Part shown: piece by piece, positions 7,942 through 15,566 of the stretch | Position numbering within the stretch: the first letter of the stretch is position 1 | Layout of the letters: the number at the start of each line of letters is the position of its first letter | NCBI GenBank assembly: GCA_051004815.1 | Contig: JBPCJY010000027.1 | Location: 1 to 36,716 of the forward strand | DNA length: 36,716 bases | From: JBBQXY01 sp051004815 | GTDB taxonomy: Bacteria > Chloroflexota > Ktedonobacteria > Ktedonobacterales > Ktedonobacteraceae | Direction of reading: 5' to 3' | Position numbers and translations under genes: made by a program | The notes under the pieces: model-generated | Database searches by the model: none | The model's input: the letters and a program-made list of their open reading frames with translations, nothing else | What the model was told of the DNA's origin: nothing

Positions 7942-9434
7942 ACAGGCGTTTTACGCTTTCCACCTTGAGTTTACGCGTAAAGCTGATGCTCAGCTATCTG
8001 GGTGTGGCACTTGGTGCCATTCTCATCCTGGCCTTTGTTGTCTCATTCACAACACAAAACTACTTCATTGGGACACAGCAAGCCCAGCTGCGCACCACAG
8101 CAGAGTACGCGGCCCAAAATGTTGGTCATCTTTATAGCTCCTATGGCAGTGCGTGGGGTAACGTTCCGCTGCGCTTCGAAACCAATGGGCCGACGCTGAT
8201 ATTGATTGTCGATACGAACGACCAACAAGTTTACTTCAGCGCACCACGAGTGCTGGCCCCGATTGATAGAGATGACGCGACATCAGCAACATTGTCGCAA
8301 GCTCTGACTCAAGCTTTACATGGACAGGAAGTGCAGGGCTATTTTCAAAAAAGTCCTGACGATGCCGTGTTCTCCGGCCCATATATCAGCGTACCGCTGC
8401 GCTACAATGGACAGTCAAGTGGTCAGATCATCGGGGCTATGCTTGTTGCCATTCCAGAACAATACTTTTCTCCCAATGATTTCCTGGCGAACGTCAACCA
8501 GGCCATCTTCGCCGCCGGGGGAATTATGGCACTGGTGATTATCCTCTTCAGTTTGCTCTTAGCGCGACGATTGACGCGTCCCCTTGAGTCCTTGACGGTG
8601 GCAGCGGAGCAGATGACGAAGGGCAATTATACGCAGCGTGTGGCACCGACGCAGAACCAGGATGAGATAGGCCGCCTGGCTACAACATTTAATGCCATGG
8701 CTGATACCATCGAGTCCGATGTCACCGAGCTGCGGCGGCAGGAACAATTGCGCCGCGACCTGATCGCCAATATTGCCCATGATCTCGCAACGCCGCTCAC
8801 CGCTATTCAAGGCTTTAGCGAGGCTCTGGCCGACAATGTAATCTCTGATAGCGATGCACGGCAGGAGACGGCGCAACTGATTGGACGCGAGGTGCAACGT
8901 CTGCGCCGCCTGGTGGGTGATATGCAGAATATGACAGCGTTGGAGGTTGGACGCATTCGACTCGACCTGGCTCCTCTCGACCTGCACAGCCTGGTTGATG
9001 AGACGCTGGCCGTCATTCGACCTGAATGTGAGCAGGCGGGAATCACCGTCGAAAATGAGATTGCCGCTACGACACCTCCTGTTCTGGCTGATGGTGATCG
9101 TATCACGCAGGTACTGCTCAATCTCCTTGATAATGCCCGCCGCTATACGCCCAGTGGAGGCAAGATAACGGTTGCAGCCAAAGCAGAGGGGAAATTCCTC
9201 GCTATCTGTGTCAGCGATACTGGTTGTGGCATCGACTCCGCAGACCTGCCACACATCTTCGAGCGGTTCTATAAAATAGATCGCGCCCGTACCGCCTCAT
9301 CTGGGGGGAGCGGTCTGGGTCTTGCTATCGTGAAGGCCATTATCGCAGCGCATGGTGGTACTATTTCCGCTGAAAGTAGCCCTGGCCAGGGTACGCACAT
9401 CCGCTTCACTTTGCCGCTCGCCCCTATAACCTGA
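7938..9434 (+). CDS. Membrane sensor histidine kinase (HAMP-HisKA-HATPase)
   Basis: A 498-aa inner-membrane sensor kinase, the partner of the upstream response regulator. A first transmembrane helix lies near residues 17-39, an extracytoplasmic sensor region of about 150 residues follows, and a second helix is near 190-212. A HAMP linker (RRLTRPLESLTVAAEQM) leads to the HisKA domain with phospho-acceptor His281 in IAHDLATPLTAIQGFSEAL. The ATPase domain has the N-box LLNLLDNARRYTPSG, G1 VSDTGCGI, F-box IFERFYK and G2 GSGLGLAIVKAI. All catalytic boxes are present, so the protein should be active. The sensor region resembles no ligand-binding domain I can name. The gene starts by ATGA overlap with the regulator. 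Confidence 0.95.
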   Translation: MNRRFTLSTLSLRVKLMLSYLGVALGAILILAFVVSFTTQNYFIGTQQAQLRTTAEYAAQNVGHLYSSYGSAWGNVPLRFETNGPTLILIVDTNDQQVYFSAPRVLAPIDRDDATSATLSQALTQALHGQEVQGYFQKSPDDAVFSGPYISVPLRYNGQSSGQIIGAMLVAIPEQYFSPNDFLANVNQAIFAAGGIMALVIILFSLLLARRLTRPLESLTVAAEQMTKGNYTQRVAPTQNQDEIGRLATTFNAMADTIESDVTELRRQEQLRRDLIANIAHDLATPLTAIQGFSEALADNVISDSDARQETAQLIGREVQRLRRLVGDMQNMTALEVGRIRLDLAPLDLHSLVDETLAVIRPECEQAGITVENEIAATTPPVLADGDRITQVLLNLLDNARRYTPSGGKITVAAKAEGKFLAICVSDTGCGIDSADLPHIFERFYKIDRARTASSGGSGLGLAIVKAIIAAHGGTISAESSPGQGTHIRFTLPLAPIT

Positions 9435-9574
9435 CGCTACACAAATCGGTTGTCAGCCACATGTAGGGAATGACGAGGCAGCGCACAATCAAAAACGTAT
9501 ATAATAAGAAGCACGAGTCAGAAGTATCGTTCCTGGCAAACCTCATCAGCATGGTATGAAGGAGAAGCAAAGCA

Positions 9575-9985
9575 ATGGCTATTGATAGCAGCCTGATTGG
9601 TAAAAGTTCGTCACCGCAAACATTTGAGGTCACGAAAGAAGCGGTGCAACGTTTTATGGAAGCCACAGAAGACCCGGCGTTGCACAGTGATGTCCCGTTA
9701 GAATATGCTCCTCCCACGTTTCCTACCACGTTCCGTACAGGTATTCCCGGCCTCACTTTAGATACGACCAAGGTGCAGTTGTTGCACGGGGAGCAAGAAT
9801 ATACGTACACGCGTCGCTTGCGCATCGGTGAGCAGGTAAGCTGTGTGGTGCGTATCGTCGATGTCCGTCAGCGCACTGGTCGCAGTGGCGAAATGACCTT
9901 CATGGTGCTCGAAACTACTGCCAGCGATGCCCAACAACAAACGGTATTTACCGCTCGCAGCACCTCTATCGTGCGCAGCAAGTAG
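9575..9985 (+). CDS. MaoC/FAS1-like dehydratase-domain protein
   Basis: A 136-aa protein resembling the single hot-dog FAS1-like dehydratase domain (MaoC N-terminal type, as in HadA/HadC subunits). Supporting features are the N-terminal IGKSSSPQTFEVTKEAVQRF followed by an ATEDP segment, the APPTFPTTF motif, the LLHGEQEYTYTRRLRIGEQV segment and the later strands. In HadAB-like systems such a subunit binds the acyl chain while a MaoC partner supplies the catalytic Asp-His, and that catalytic pair is not obvious here. A strong AAGGAG ribosome site lies upstream. No partner dehydratase is in the window. It may act on fatty-acid-like CoA or ACP thioesters. Confidence 0.78.
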   Translation: MAIDSSLIGKSSSPQTFEVTKEAVQRFMEATEDPALHSDVPLEYAPPTFPTTFRTGIPGLTLDTTKVQLLHGEQEYTYTRRLRIGEQVSCVVRIVDVRQRTGRSGEMTFMVLETTASDAQQQTVFTARSTSIVRSK

Positions 9986-10073
9986 AGAACGCAATAGATC
10001 GCGCTGTTCTCGCATGTAAATGATTGAAATCCTTTCTCAGACATCTATACGTTGGTAGAAAACGTAGAACTTA

Positions 10074-10361
10074 ATGATGAATGAGTTAGGTAAATTTGCT
10101 GAGATTGTCGATCAGTTTCTAGAAGAATGGTGTCAACAAGGTGTTGATCTGTCTGTAACCCAGCTTGCACTTTTTGAGAAGTTCCGCGTATTCTGGGCAC
10201 AGGCATCACACCGTTGGATTGACGAAGCATCCTTTCATGACTTCTCTATAGAAATGCAACGTCGCGGGTATCAAGCGAGCCGAAAAGGCAAACGCTACTG
10301 GTATGGCCTGACGTTGCGCAAGAAACCACTGAGCGAGCAACGTAGGTCAAGACGAAAATAA
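10074..10361 (+). CDS. Small protein resembling the C-terminal domain of D5-type primase-helicases
   Basis: A 95-aa basic protein whose pattern resembles the winged-helix domain found at the C-terminus of phage and plasmid D5-like primase-helicases. It has an initial helix with EEWCQQGVDLS, a central FRVFWAQAS segment, SFHDFSIEMQRRGYQASR, and the closing RYWYGLTLRKK, which matches the usual GxRxYxGIxL ending. It stands alone: no helicase Walker motifs lie upstream. Two consecutive ATG codons (10074, 10077) are possible starts and no good ribosome site is visible. It could be a nucleic-acid-binding host protein or a leftover of a mobile replicon. The role is unknown. Confidence 0.6.
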   Translation: MMNELGKFAEIVDQFLEEWCQQGVDLSVTQLALFEKFRVFWAQASHRWIDEASFHDFSIEMQRRGYQASRKGKRYWYGLTLRKKPLSEQRRSRRK

Positions 10362-10467
10362 GCGACCCAGAGCACCCTTGCGGTCGCCCTGGCAATAATT
10401 CTATAATCTGAGCAGGAGTTAAAGAAAGGTATCGCTCAAAAAGCTTTACCTTGTCTGGAGAAAAGGG

Positions 10468-10650
10468 TTGCTGGTTAAAATCATCCTAGTTCTTTTGCTC
10501 TGGCTCGTAATGATTATCATGGAAGGGCTTACGCTCGTATTTGGCGCGTTTGTTCCGAATCATGCGAAGCTATTAAATGCGCTTGGCTTATGCTTGCTCG
10601 TTTTTTTCCCGCTGTGTGCCATCATTGGGACGATGTTTCTTTTGCGGTAA
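10468..10650 (+). CDS. Small two-helix membrane protein
   Basis: A predicted 60-aa membrane peptide. Nearly the whole sequence is hydrophobic, in two helices at about residues 3-27 and 37-58, separated by a short polar FVPNHAK turn. The start is TTG, preceded at good spacing by GGAGAAAAGGG, which is the main reason to believe the gene. No family is recognised. It lies just after a short repeat (CCCTGGCAATAATTCT near 10389) that recurs near 28744. Confidence 0.5.
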   Translation: MLVKIILVLLLWLVMIIMEGLTLVFGAFVPNHAKLLNALGLCLLVFFPLCAIIGTMFLLR

Positions 10651-10686
10651 CATTGCTCGTCAATGAACAATTTGTTTGACGATGAT

Positions 10687-10887
10687 TTATTCCCAGGCTG
10701 AGACGAAAAACTGCTCAACATGCACTATAAATTCTGGGACGATTTGAGAGGGGAGTGTGGCTTTCCCACGATAGACACCTTGTGACTGATACTCGCCACT
10801 TTCGAGAACCAATACCTCAACAGTTTTTGAGTCAGGAGCAACAATCCAGTATTCTGGCACTCCGGCACGAGCGTAGGCAACAATTTT
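10687..10887 (-). pseudogene. Uma2-family endonuclease relic, C-terminal part only
   Basis: On the minus strand this stretch encodes the last third of a Uma2 (DUF820) protein: VAYARAGVPEYWIVAPDSKT, then a V-E-V-L-V-L-E-S core and a QIVPEF ending, closing with TAA at 10687-10689. It aligns clearly with the end of the intact Uma2 protein at 14763-15365 (YTRAQVPEYWIVIPGE). The sequence immediately upstream (near 10888) carries DEKL in another frame followed by unrelated bases, so both a frameshift and a 5' truncation have occurred. The PD-(D/E)xK catalytic core is missing, hence it is non-functional. Confidence 0.75.
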
Positions 10888-11075
10888 TCATCTATTGTAC
10901 CATAGCCGATGGATGAGCAGTGAAGTGAAATACCTGTTGGTGGAGATATGTATACTGTAAATGGGCTAGCAAGCAGTTTAGAGACCGCATTGAACTTGAT
11001 GGTAGAGGTTGCCTTTATTTGGCTCTTTCACTGCTTGTACACAGTTTTACAGGAATATAGAGGAGATACAACGAT

Positions 11076-11348
11076 ATGCCTACTATTCATATTAACACAG
11101 AAGAGATGCGACAACTCGCCGGTAGTTTTGATTGGTGGTCTAACAACCTGCGTGAGGGTATGCTGCCAGCGCTACAGCAATTGACGGGTCAGCTCGAGAG
11201 CGATTGGCAAGGGGTCAGTCGCCAGCATTACGACGAGATGATCCGCGTATGGCATAGCAATGCGCTGAATCTTATCGATGCGGCAGAGAACCTGAGCCGC
11301 CATATGATGAACACGGCGAATCAGTTTGAGAGCGTTGATAATTCGTGA
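11076..11348 (+). CDS. WXG100 family protein (ESAT-6-like)
   Basis: A 90-aa helical-hairpin protein of the WXG100 superfamily, small proteins typically exported by Type VII-like (Esx/Yuk) secretion machines. The Trp44-Gln-Gly46 turn between two long amphipathic helices, the length close to 100 aa and the N-terminal TIHINTEEMRQLAGSF all fit. AGGAG lies about 9 bases before the ATG. No EccC/EssC ATPase or toxin partner is in the window, so its export route cannot be shown. A strong hairpin terminator follows 18 bp after the stop, making it monocistronic. The 425 bp upstream contain only the Uma2 relic and no other convincing gene. Confidence 0.8.
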   Translation: MPTIHINTEEMRQLAGSFDWWSNNLREGMLPALQQLTGQLESDWQGVSRQHYDEMIRVWHSNALNLIDAAENLSRHMMNTANQFESVDNS

Positions 11349-11366
11349 AGAAGTAGATAACGCGAA

Positions 11367-11422
11367 ATTACAGCAGAAAAGCCCATCACATTTAACAAAG
11401 TGATGGGCTTTTCTGCTGTAAT
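11367..11422. terminator. Bidirectional hairpin terminator, 23-bp perfect stem
   Basis: Perfect 23-bp inverted repeat (11367-11389 with 11400-11422) around a 10-base loop. The GC-rich core AGCCCATCAC is flanked by AAAA on the left and TTTT on the right, which gives a U-tract in either direction. It follows the WXG100 gene. Confidence 0.85.
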
Positions 11423-11673
11423 CTAGGAGTTACATAACCTGCGCATCGCCGCGAAGTGGCTCCGCTACATATTGGAATTCTTCTGCCCTCTCTGCCGAGC
11501 AACGCTACAGTCTGGAGCACATGTTGCGCAAGCAAGAGCAAACGCGTGAGCAGTAGTACCAGGTCCTTCGCCGCCATTGGTATCACCTGCAAGAGCAGGA
11601 TTTCCGCCATCATCTACTTGCGGTGCTGGACAAGGAAGCGGTGGGTGCTTGATGGGGGCGAGGATTAGGATAG
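11423..11673 (+). other. Possible decayed coding remnant
   Basis: No intact gene. One plus-strand frame reads as charged helical protein (LEHMLRKQEQTREQ, TAG, then YQVLRRHWYHLQEQDFRHHL) and is interrupted by an internal stop. It could be the worn end of a gene cut by element insertion at 11674. I cannot assign a family. Confidence 0.25.
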
Positions 11674-11723
11674 GTGGAAGTGGGCGACTAGGGATGCCAG
11701 AGCTACTGGGTGTAAAGCGGCTG
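11674..11723. repeat. Decayed attachment-site copy (third tRNA-Val 3' fragment)
   Basis: Shares GTGG(AG)AAGTGGGCGACTAGGGAT and then GCTACTG-GTGTAAAGC with the tRNA-Val 3' half at 24481-24536. About 8 bases of the T-loop are deleted and several substitutions are present. The sequence on its right (11740-11780) also resembles that right of the 18975-19030 copy (AAGCCAACTTAG, then TATTGGAACT), so it is the end of a related element, not chance similarity. Confidence 0.75.
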
Positions 11724-11849
11724 TTGAGGAATATCGCTTAAATCAGCTGATGAAGCCAACTTAGAAATATTGGAACTGTTGCGTATTTTGAGTATTAAAC
11801 CTTTCTAAAAATAAACGCATCAGTATCAAATATAACCCTTGCAATTTGG

Positions 11850-12022
11850 TTATATCTTACTTTGTAACTGCTCTATGGAGAGTGAAGCGTAATGGTCGGT
11901 CATCTTGAGTGTGCTATGGCCTAATTGACGATGAACATCTAACGGACTGCGACCACTGGCTAATTGCATAGTCGCCATGTACCGCCGACAGTTATGGGCA
12001 GAAACCCGCTTACCATCTATGT
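11850..12022 (-). pseudogene. Tyrosine recombinase C-terminal stub
   Basis: The minus strand encodes about 56 residues nearly identical to residues 254-310 of the intact recombinase at 20491-21489: DGKRVSAHNCRRYMAT, RSPLDVHRQLGHSTLK and MTDHYASLSIEQLQ, ending in TAA at 11850-11852. It keeps the catalytic His-x-x-Arg, the third His and the Tyr nucleophile but lacks the first Arg, the Lys and the entire N-terminal domain. Homology stops near 12022, next to a hairpin. Its position beside the left attachment copy matches the recombinase's usual place in such elements. Confidence 0.9.
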
Positions 12023-12030
12023 GATGTAAC

Positions 12031-12061
12031 CTTACAATGGTAACTGGGTTACCATTGTAAG
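12031..12061. terminator. Perfect 14-bp hairpin downstream of fic
   Basis: Arms 12031-12044 and 12048-12061 pair perfectly around a 3-base loop. It lies 26 bp after the fic stop and may end that transcript, although no T-run follows. It also marks the exact place where recombinase homology ends, so it may instead be a scar of the deletion. Confidence 0.5.
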
Positions 12062-12086
12062 TGTAGACCTGGGTCTATGCTCTATC

Positions 12087-13319
12087 TTATCCATCTCCTC
12101 CAACATCGGTAACTTCTGACGGCGTCTCATGCTTATCTGTTACTATTTCCTCATCATTAGCAAACATTGCGAGATAATCGGAGTATACGAATCGTCTATT
12201 GCGTTGGTAAGTGTCCATCTGACGTAGAAAGCCATATTCTTGAAACTTCATGATGAGCCTGTTAGCATTAGCATAGCTTAAACCAGTAACTTTAGCCACG
12301 CCGTTTACCGTAATAACAGGTCTCTCATATAAATATTCAAGTAGCTGATAGGCATGGCCAGAGGAACGGGGGATATGCGTCGCGATGGTACTCCGATGTT
12401 TCTCTCTTAACTGAACAATATTCCGAGCGGTCATGGTTGCCTCTTGTGAGACCTCGTCTACACCACGCAAGAAGAACTTTAACCACGACTCCCAATCTCC
12501 CTCGTCGCGTACTTTCTGAAGATGCTCGTAATACTCTAAGCGATGTGCCTTAAAAAAGTGCGATAAGTAGAGCAATGGTTTACGCAAAACACCTTCGTAA
12601 CATAATATAAAAGTAATAAGCAACCTGCCCGCACGCCCATTACCATCAAGAAACGGGTGTATAGTTTCAAATTGAGCATGCACTAAGCCAACCTTCAAAA
12701 GGATGGGGATGGATTTCTCCTCATGAATGAACAACTCAAGATTATTTAATGCCTGATTCATATCAGTAGGAGATGGCGGCACAAATTTAGCGGCTTGAAT
12801 CGTAGCTCCAGAATGTCCAATCCAATTTTGTGAAATACGAAATTCACCTGGACTTCGATTGGCACCTCTTACTCCTTGCATGAGTAGACCATGGATTTCG
12901 CGAATAAGACGGAGAGAAAGCGGAAGGGTATGAAGCCGTTCAAGCCCATAGTTCAAGGCGTTAATATAGTTAATGACTTCTTCGATATCCTGTGGATTAT
13001 CGGGTAAAGCGGCCTCTGCCTCAAACGCCAGAACATCTATAAGGGATGCCTGCGTTCCTTCAATCTGACTTGAAAGCACAGCCTCTTTACTCACATACAT
13101 TGCGACAAAAAGATCAACATTAGGTAATATTTCGCTCGCTCCATCTAAACGCCCCAATGCCCTATCTGCTCGCGAAAGTAGCTGAATCATCTCGTTATCC
13201 AGTCGAATAGGAGGATCAGGTGGTAAGCGTTTCGGCACAAAAGCCTTATATCCTCCAACTTGGCTCACATAACTACCGGCACGATTATAGTTCATTTCTT
13301 GATTACCAGGAATAGCCAT
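12087..13319 (-). CDS. Fic family protein with N-terminal inhibitory motif and C-terminal winged helix
   Basis: A 410-aa Fic protein, predicted to transfer AMP (or another nucleotide moiety) from ATP to hydroxyl side chains of a target protein. The catalytic motif HPFLDGNGRAGR starts at His221 and is complete. An N-terminal inhibitory helix is visible as Ser83-x-x-x-Glu87-Gly88 (SSQIEG), the class II pattern in which the Glu blocks productive ATP binding. The C-terminal part (about 325-385) looks like a winged helix, with PVITVNGVAKVTGLSYANAN and the RLIMKFQEYGFLR recognition segment. AAGGAG gives a firm start at 13319. It sits in the left integrative element directly behind a duplicated palindromic operator array, which suggests that the winged helix autoregulates the gene. 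Confidence 0.9.
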   Translation of the reverse strand: MAIPGNQEMNYNRAGSYVSQVGGYKAFVPKRLPPDPPIRLDNEMIQLLSRADRALGRLDGASEILPNVDLFVAMYVSKEAVLSSQIEGTQASLIDVLAFEAEAALPDNPQDIEEVINYINALNYGLERLHTLPLSLRLIREIHGLLMQGVRGANRSPGEFRISQNWIGHSGATIQAAKFVPPSPTDMNQALNNLELFIHEEKSIPILLKVGLVHAQFETIHPFLDGNGRAGRLLITFILCYEGVLRKPLLYLSHFFKAHRLEYYEHLQKVRDEGDWESWLKFFLRGVDEVSQEATMTARNIVQLREKHRSTIATHIPRSSGHAYQLLEYLYERPVITVNGVAKVTGLSYANANRLIMKFQEYGFLRQMDTYQRNRRFVYSDYLAMFANDEEIVTDKHETPSEVTDVGGDG

Positions 13320-13326
13320 TTCAATC

Positions 13327-13474
13327 TCCTTATTATCGCTAACGATAATAACAAAATCCTTATTATCGAAAAGTGCCTCAAAACGATAATAAGAACGGTG
13401 CTTTCGTTCCTTATTATCGCTAACGATAATAACAAAATCCTTATTATCGAAAAGTGCCTCAAAACGATAATAAG
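13327..13474. promoter_or_regulatory. Duplicated operator array upstream of fic (8 half-sites)
   Basis: Two exact 67-bp copies (13327-13393 and 13408-13474, 81-bp period). Each copy holds two inverted pairs of the half-site TTATTATCG / CGATAATAA: one pair spaced by 4 bases and one by 15. The array therefore has eight half-sites. The half-site nearest the gene overlaps the Shine-Dalgarno (TAAGGAG on the minus strand), so a bound protein would also cover the translation start region. Confidence 0.8.
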
Positions 13475-13522
13475 GATAGCATAAAACACAGCTTTAGTCA
13501 CTAGCTATATGCATAATTACTA

Positions 13523-14703
13523 GTGCAAATCCAAGCGAGGCGCTTGGGCATGTGGTAAAATGAAGGAGTATGCAAGCACCATTGTTTGTCTGACAACTGA
13601 CAGAAAAAGAGCAGGCGGAGCTCGAAGCTAGTCGTCGGTCATCTCAAGGCTTCACTGTCCGTCGTAGCCAGATGCTCTTAACTAGCGCGGAGGGAAAGCC
13701 GACGACCACCATTGCCTGTCTCATTGGCTGTACTGATCAAGCGGTTCGCAATGCCATTCACGATTTTCACGAGCGAGGGCTCGCGGCGCTCCAGCCGAAA
13801 TCCTCTCGCCCTCATACGACCCACGAGGTCTTCGACGAAGAGGGGCGCGAACAGTTGCCTGCGTTGCTGCACCAGAGTCCGAGGACCTTTGGCCAAGACA
13901 CCAGCATTTGGACGCTCGATCTGGCAGCTGAGGTGAGCGTGGAGAGAGGCATCGCCAGCCGACTGGTGAGCGGAGAAACCATCCGCAACGCGCTTGGCCG
14001 ACTGGGCGTTCGCTGGAAACGTGCGAAACATTGGATCACCAGTCCTGATCCCGACTACGTCAGGGAAAAAAACAGACGGGATAAACTGATCCGTTTGGTG
14101 CTAGCCCATCCGACCTGGGTGCTTGGTTTCCTCGATGAGGTCTGGTGGAGCAGGCTCGCTCAGCCCGATCAACATCGCTGGGTAGACGGGGTGACAGGAC
14201 TCGGCTGCAAGAACTGGAACGCGAGCCGCGAGGACGCTGAGCCAAAAGCACTGGCCTGTTATGGAGTGCTGCTGCGTCGCCATCCCCAGTCTACGGACCA
14301 GATGCTCTTGCGCTTTGTCGATGGGCGTCCCGAAAGCCGCGGTCACCATCGACTTCTTGACCGCGTGTTGCCAAGAGCTTACCGCGCAATCGGTTCCGGC
14401 TCTCGTGCTGATCTGGGATAACGCCTCGTGGCACAAGAGTCAGATGGTTCGTGCTTGGGTGCGCAGCCACAATCAGACGGTCAAGCAAAAAGGCTCGGGT
14501 GTGCGCATCCTGCCTTGCCTGTTGCCCTCGAAAAGTCCCTGGCTCAACCCGATTGAACCCAAGTGGGTTCATGGCAAGCGCAACGTTTCCGAAACTGATC
14601 GCATCCTGAGTGCGGATGAACTGGAGGCTCGTGTTTGTGCGTATTATGGAGTTCCGCGTTCACCTCATCTGGTGATGCCCAAAAAGGTCGCCTGATTCTG
14701 CAC
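13523..14703 (+). mobile_element. IS630-family insertion sequence, 1181 bp
   Basis: Flanked by TA dinucleotides at 13521-13522 and 14704-14705, the expected target duplication for the IS630/Tc1 group. The ends form imperfect terminal inverted repeats: GTGCAAATCCAAGCG on the left against the complement of CGCCTGATTCTGCAC on the right. The interior is one transposase reading unit broken twice. It lies between the fic operator array and the Uma2 gene. Confidence 0.8.
13570..14695 (+). pseudogene. IS630-family transposase, stop and frameshift
   Basis: The reading unit starts at ATG 13570 after GGAG, encodes MQAPLFV, and hits TGA at 13591. It then continues in frame as QLTEKEQAELEASRR through an HTH region (LIGCTDQAVRNAIHDFHERG) to about 14330, with the first acidic segment LGFLDEVWW. 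The rest is in the +1 frame: VTIDFLTACC, LIWDNASWHKS (second catalytic Asp) and SPWLNPIEPKW with the final Glu. A CCC-G at the frame junction (CGT CCC GAA) could in principle allow +1 slippage. With the early TGA, inactivation by mutation is the simpler reading, unless translation restarts downstream, e.g. at ATG 13672. Confidence 0.82.
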
Positions 14704-14715
14704 TAGGCCACAACA

Positions 14716-14749
14716 AAAACGCCTGGAGCACAACCAGCCCAGGCGTTTT
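14716..14749. terminator. Hairpin terminator between IS630 copy and Uma2 gene
   Basis: AAAACGCCTGG (14716-14726) pairs with CCAGGCGTTTT (14739-14749). A-tract and T-tract flank the GC stem, so it can end transcription from both sides; it lies 14 bp past the Uma2 stop. Confidence 0.8.
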
Positions 14750-14762
14750 ATGTTATAACAGG

Positions 14763-15365
14763 TTACATGAAAGCGAAAAACTGCCCAACAGTCACCGACC
14801 AAGAAGGGACAATCCGAGATGGAAGGATCGCCTCACCCTGGAAAACACCAAGCGAGCGATAAATTCCATGCTCAAGAACAAGCAACTCAACAACATGCTC
14901 ACCAGGAATAACAATCCAGTACTCCGGCACCTGCGCCCGTGTATATGCGTCAAGCTTCTCATGTAAATCATGACGCATTGTTCCCGGTGACAAAATCTCA
15001 ACTACCAGATCAGGAGCACCAAGCAGGCGGCTATATGTCATTCGAGCAAGATGCTCATTGAGAACAACAAACACATCTGGCTGTACAACATCCCCTACAC
15101 TCAACTCAACATCAATGGGAGATGCAAAAACGCGCCCTAGCCCTGCCATTTGCACAAACTGACGCAGATACGCTGCTATCTCAAGGCTTATCCCCTGATG
15201 TCCCATACTTGGCGCGGGAGCCATATAGAGCACTCCATTCACTACCTCGTAGATGTGTCCATCATCCGGTATGGCTGCATAATCAGCATAGGCCCATTGC
15301 CCTTGTGGCGGTCCAGGAACCCAGTCAGCAGGAACCACAGCAGGCAATCTTGCGGTAGTAGTCAT
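14763..15365 (-). CDS. Uma2 family (DUF820) putative endonuclease
   Basis: A 200-aa protein of the Uma2 family, a PD-(D/E)xK-fold group that is heavily amplified in Cyanobacteria and Chloroflexota and whose biological role is unresolved. The N-terminal YADYAAIPDDGHIYEVVNGVLY segment, the QPDVFVV strand with the catalytic Asp, the APDLVVEILSPGT strand with the catalytic Glu, and the C-terminal QVPEYWIVIPGE are all standard. The length is normal. It is monocistronic, ended by a hairpin terminator, and lies between the IS630 copy and the restriction-modification pair. A broken relative sits at 10687-10887, outside the element. Confidence 0.88.
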   Translation of the reverse strand: MTTTARLPAVVPADWVPGPPQGQWAYADYAAIPDDGHIYEVVNGVLYMAPAPSMGHQGISLEIAAYLRQFVQMAGLGRVFASPIDVELSVGDVVQPDVFVVLNEHLARMTYSRLLGAPDLVVEILSPGTMRHDLHEKLDAYTRAQVPEYWIVIPGEHVVELLVLEHGIYRSLGVFQGEAILPSRIVPSWSVTVGQFFAFM

Positions 15366-15566
15366 TCCTTCACCGCCTTTCGTTCAGGCATTTAATGACA
15401 CACTCTTCTGATAAGCATACCATACGTACAACCTGTTTAATAGACCCTTCGTTAGCTAAAAAAGCAGTCTACCATTAGCCTGGTCATCTTGTAATATCAG
15501 AGCTTACACACTATACTCAGGTTCCTGAGCAGAGGAAAGATTAGTAAGTAGATAGAGGACGTAAGA

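Noticed and set aside
10948..11184. 78-aa plus-strand frame before the WXG100 gene
   Set aside because: It overlaps the start of the better supported WXG100 gene and has no family features.
13327..13474. CRISPR-like array
   Set aside because: Only two long repeats with an internal palindromic structure, no spacers of uniform length and no cas genes; an operator array explains it better.
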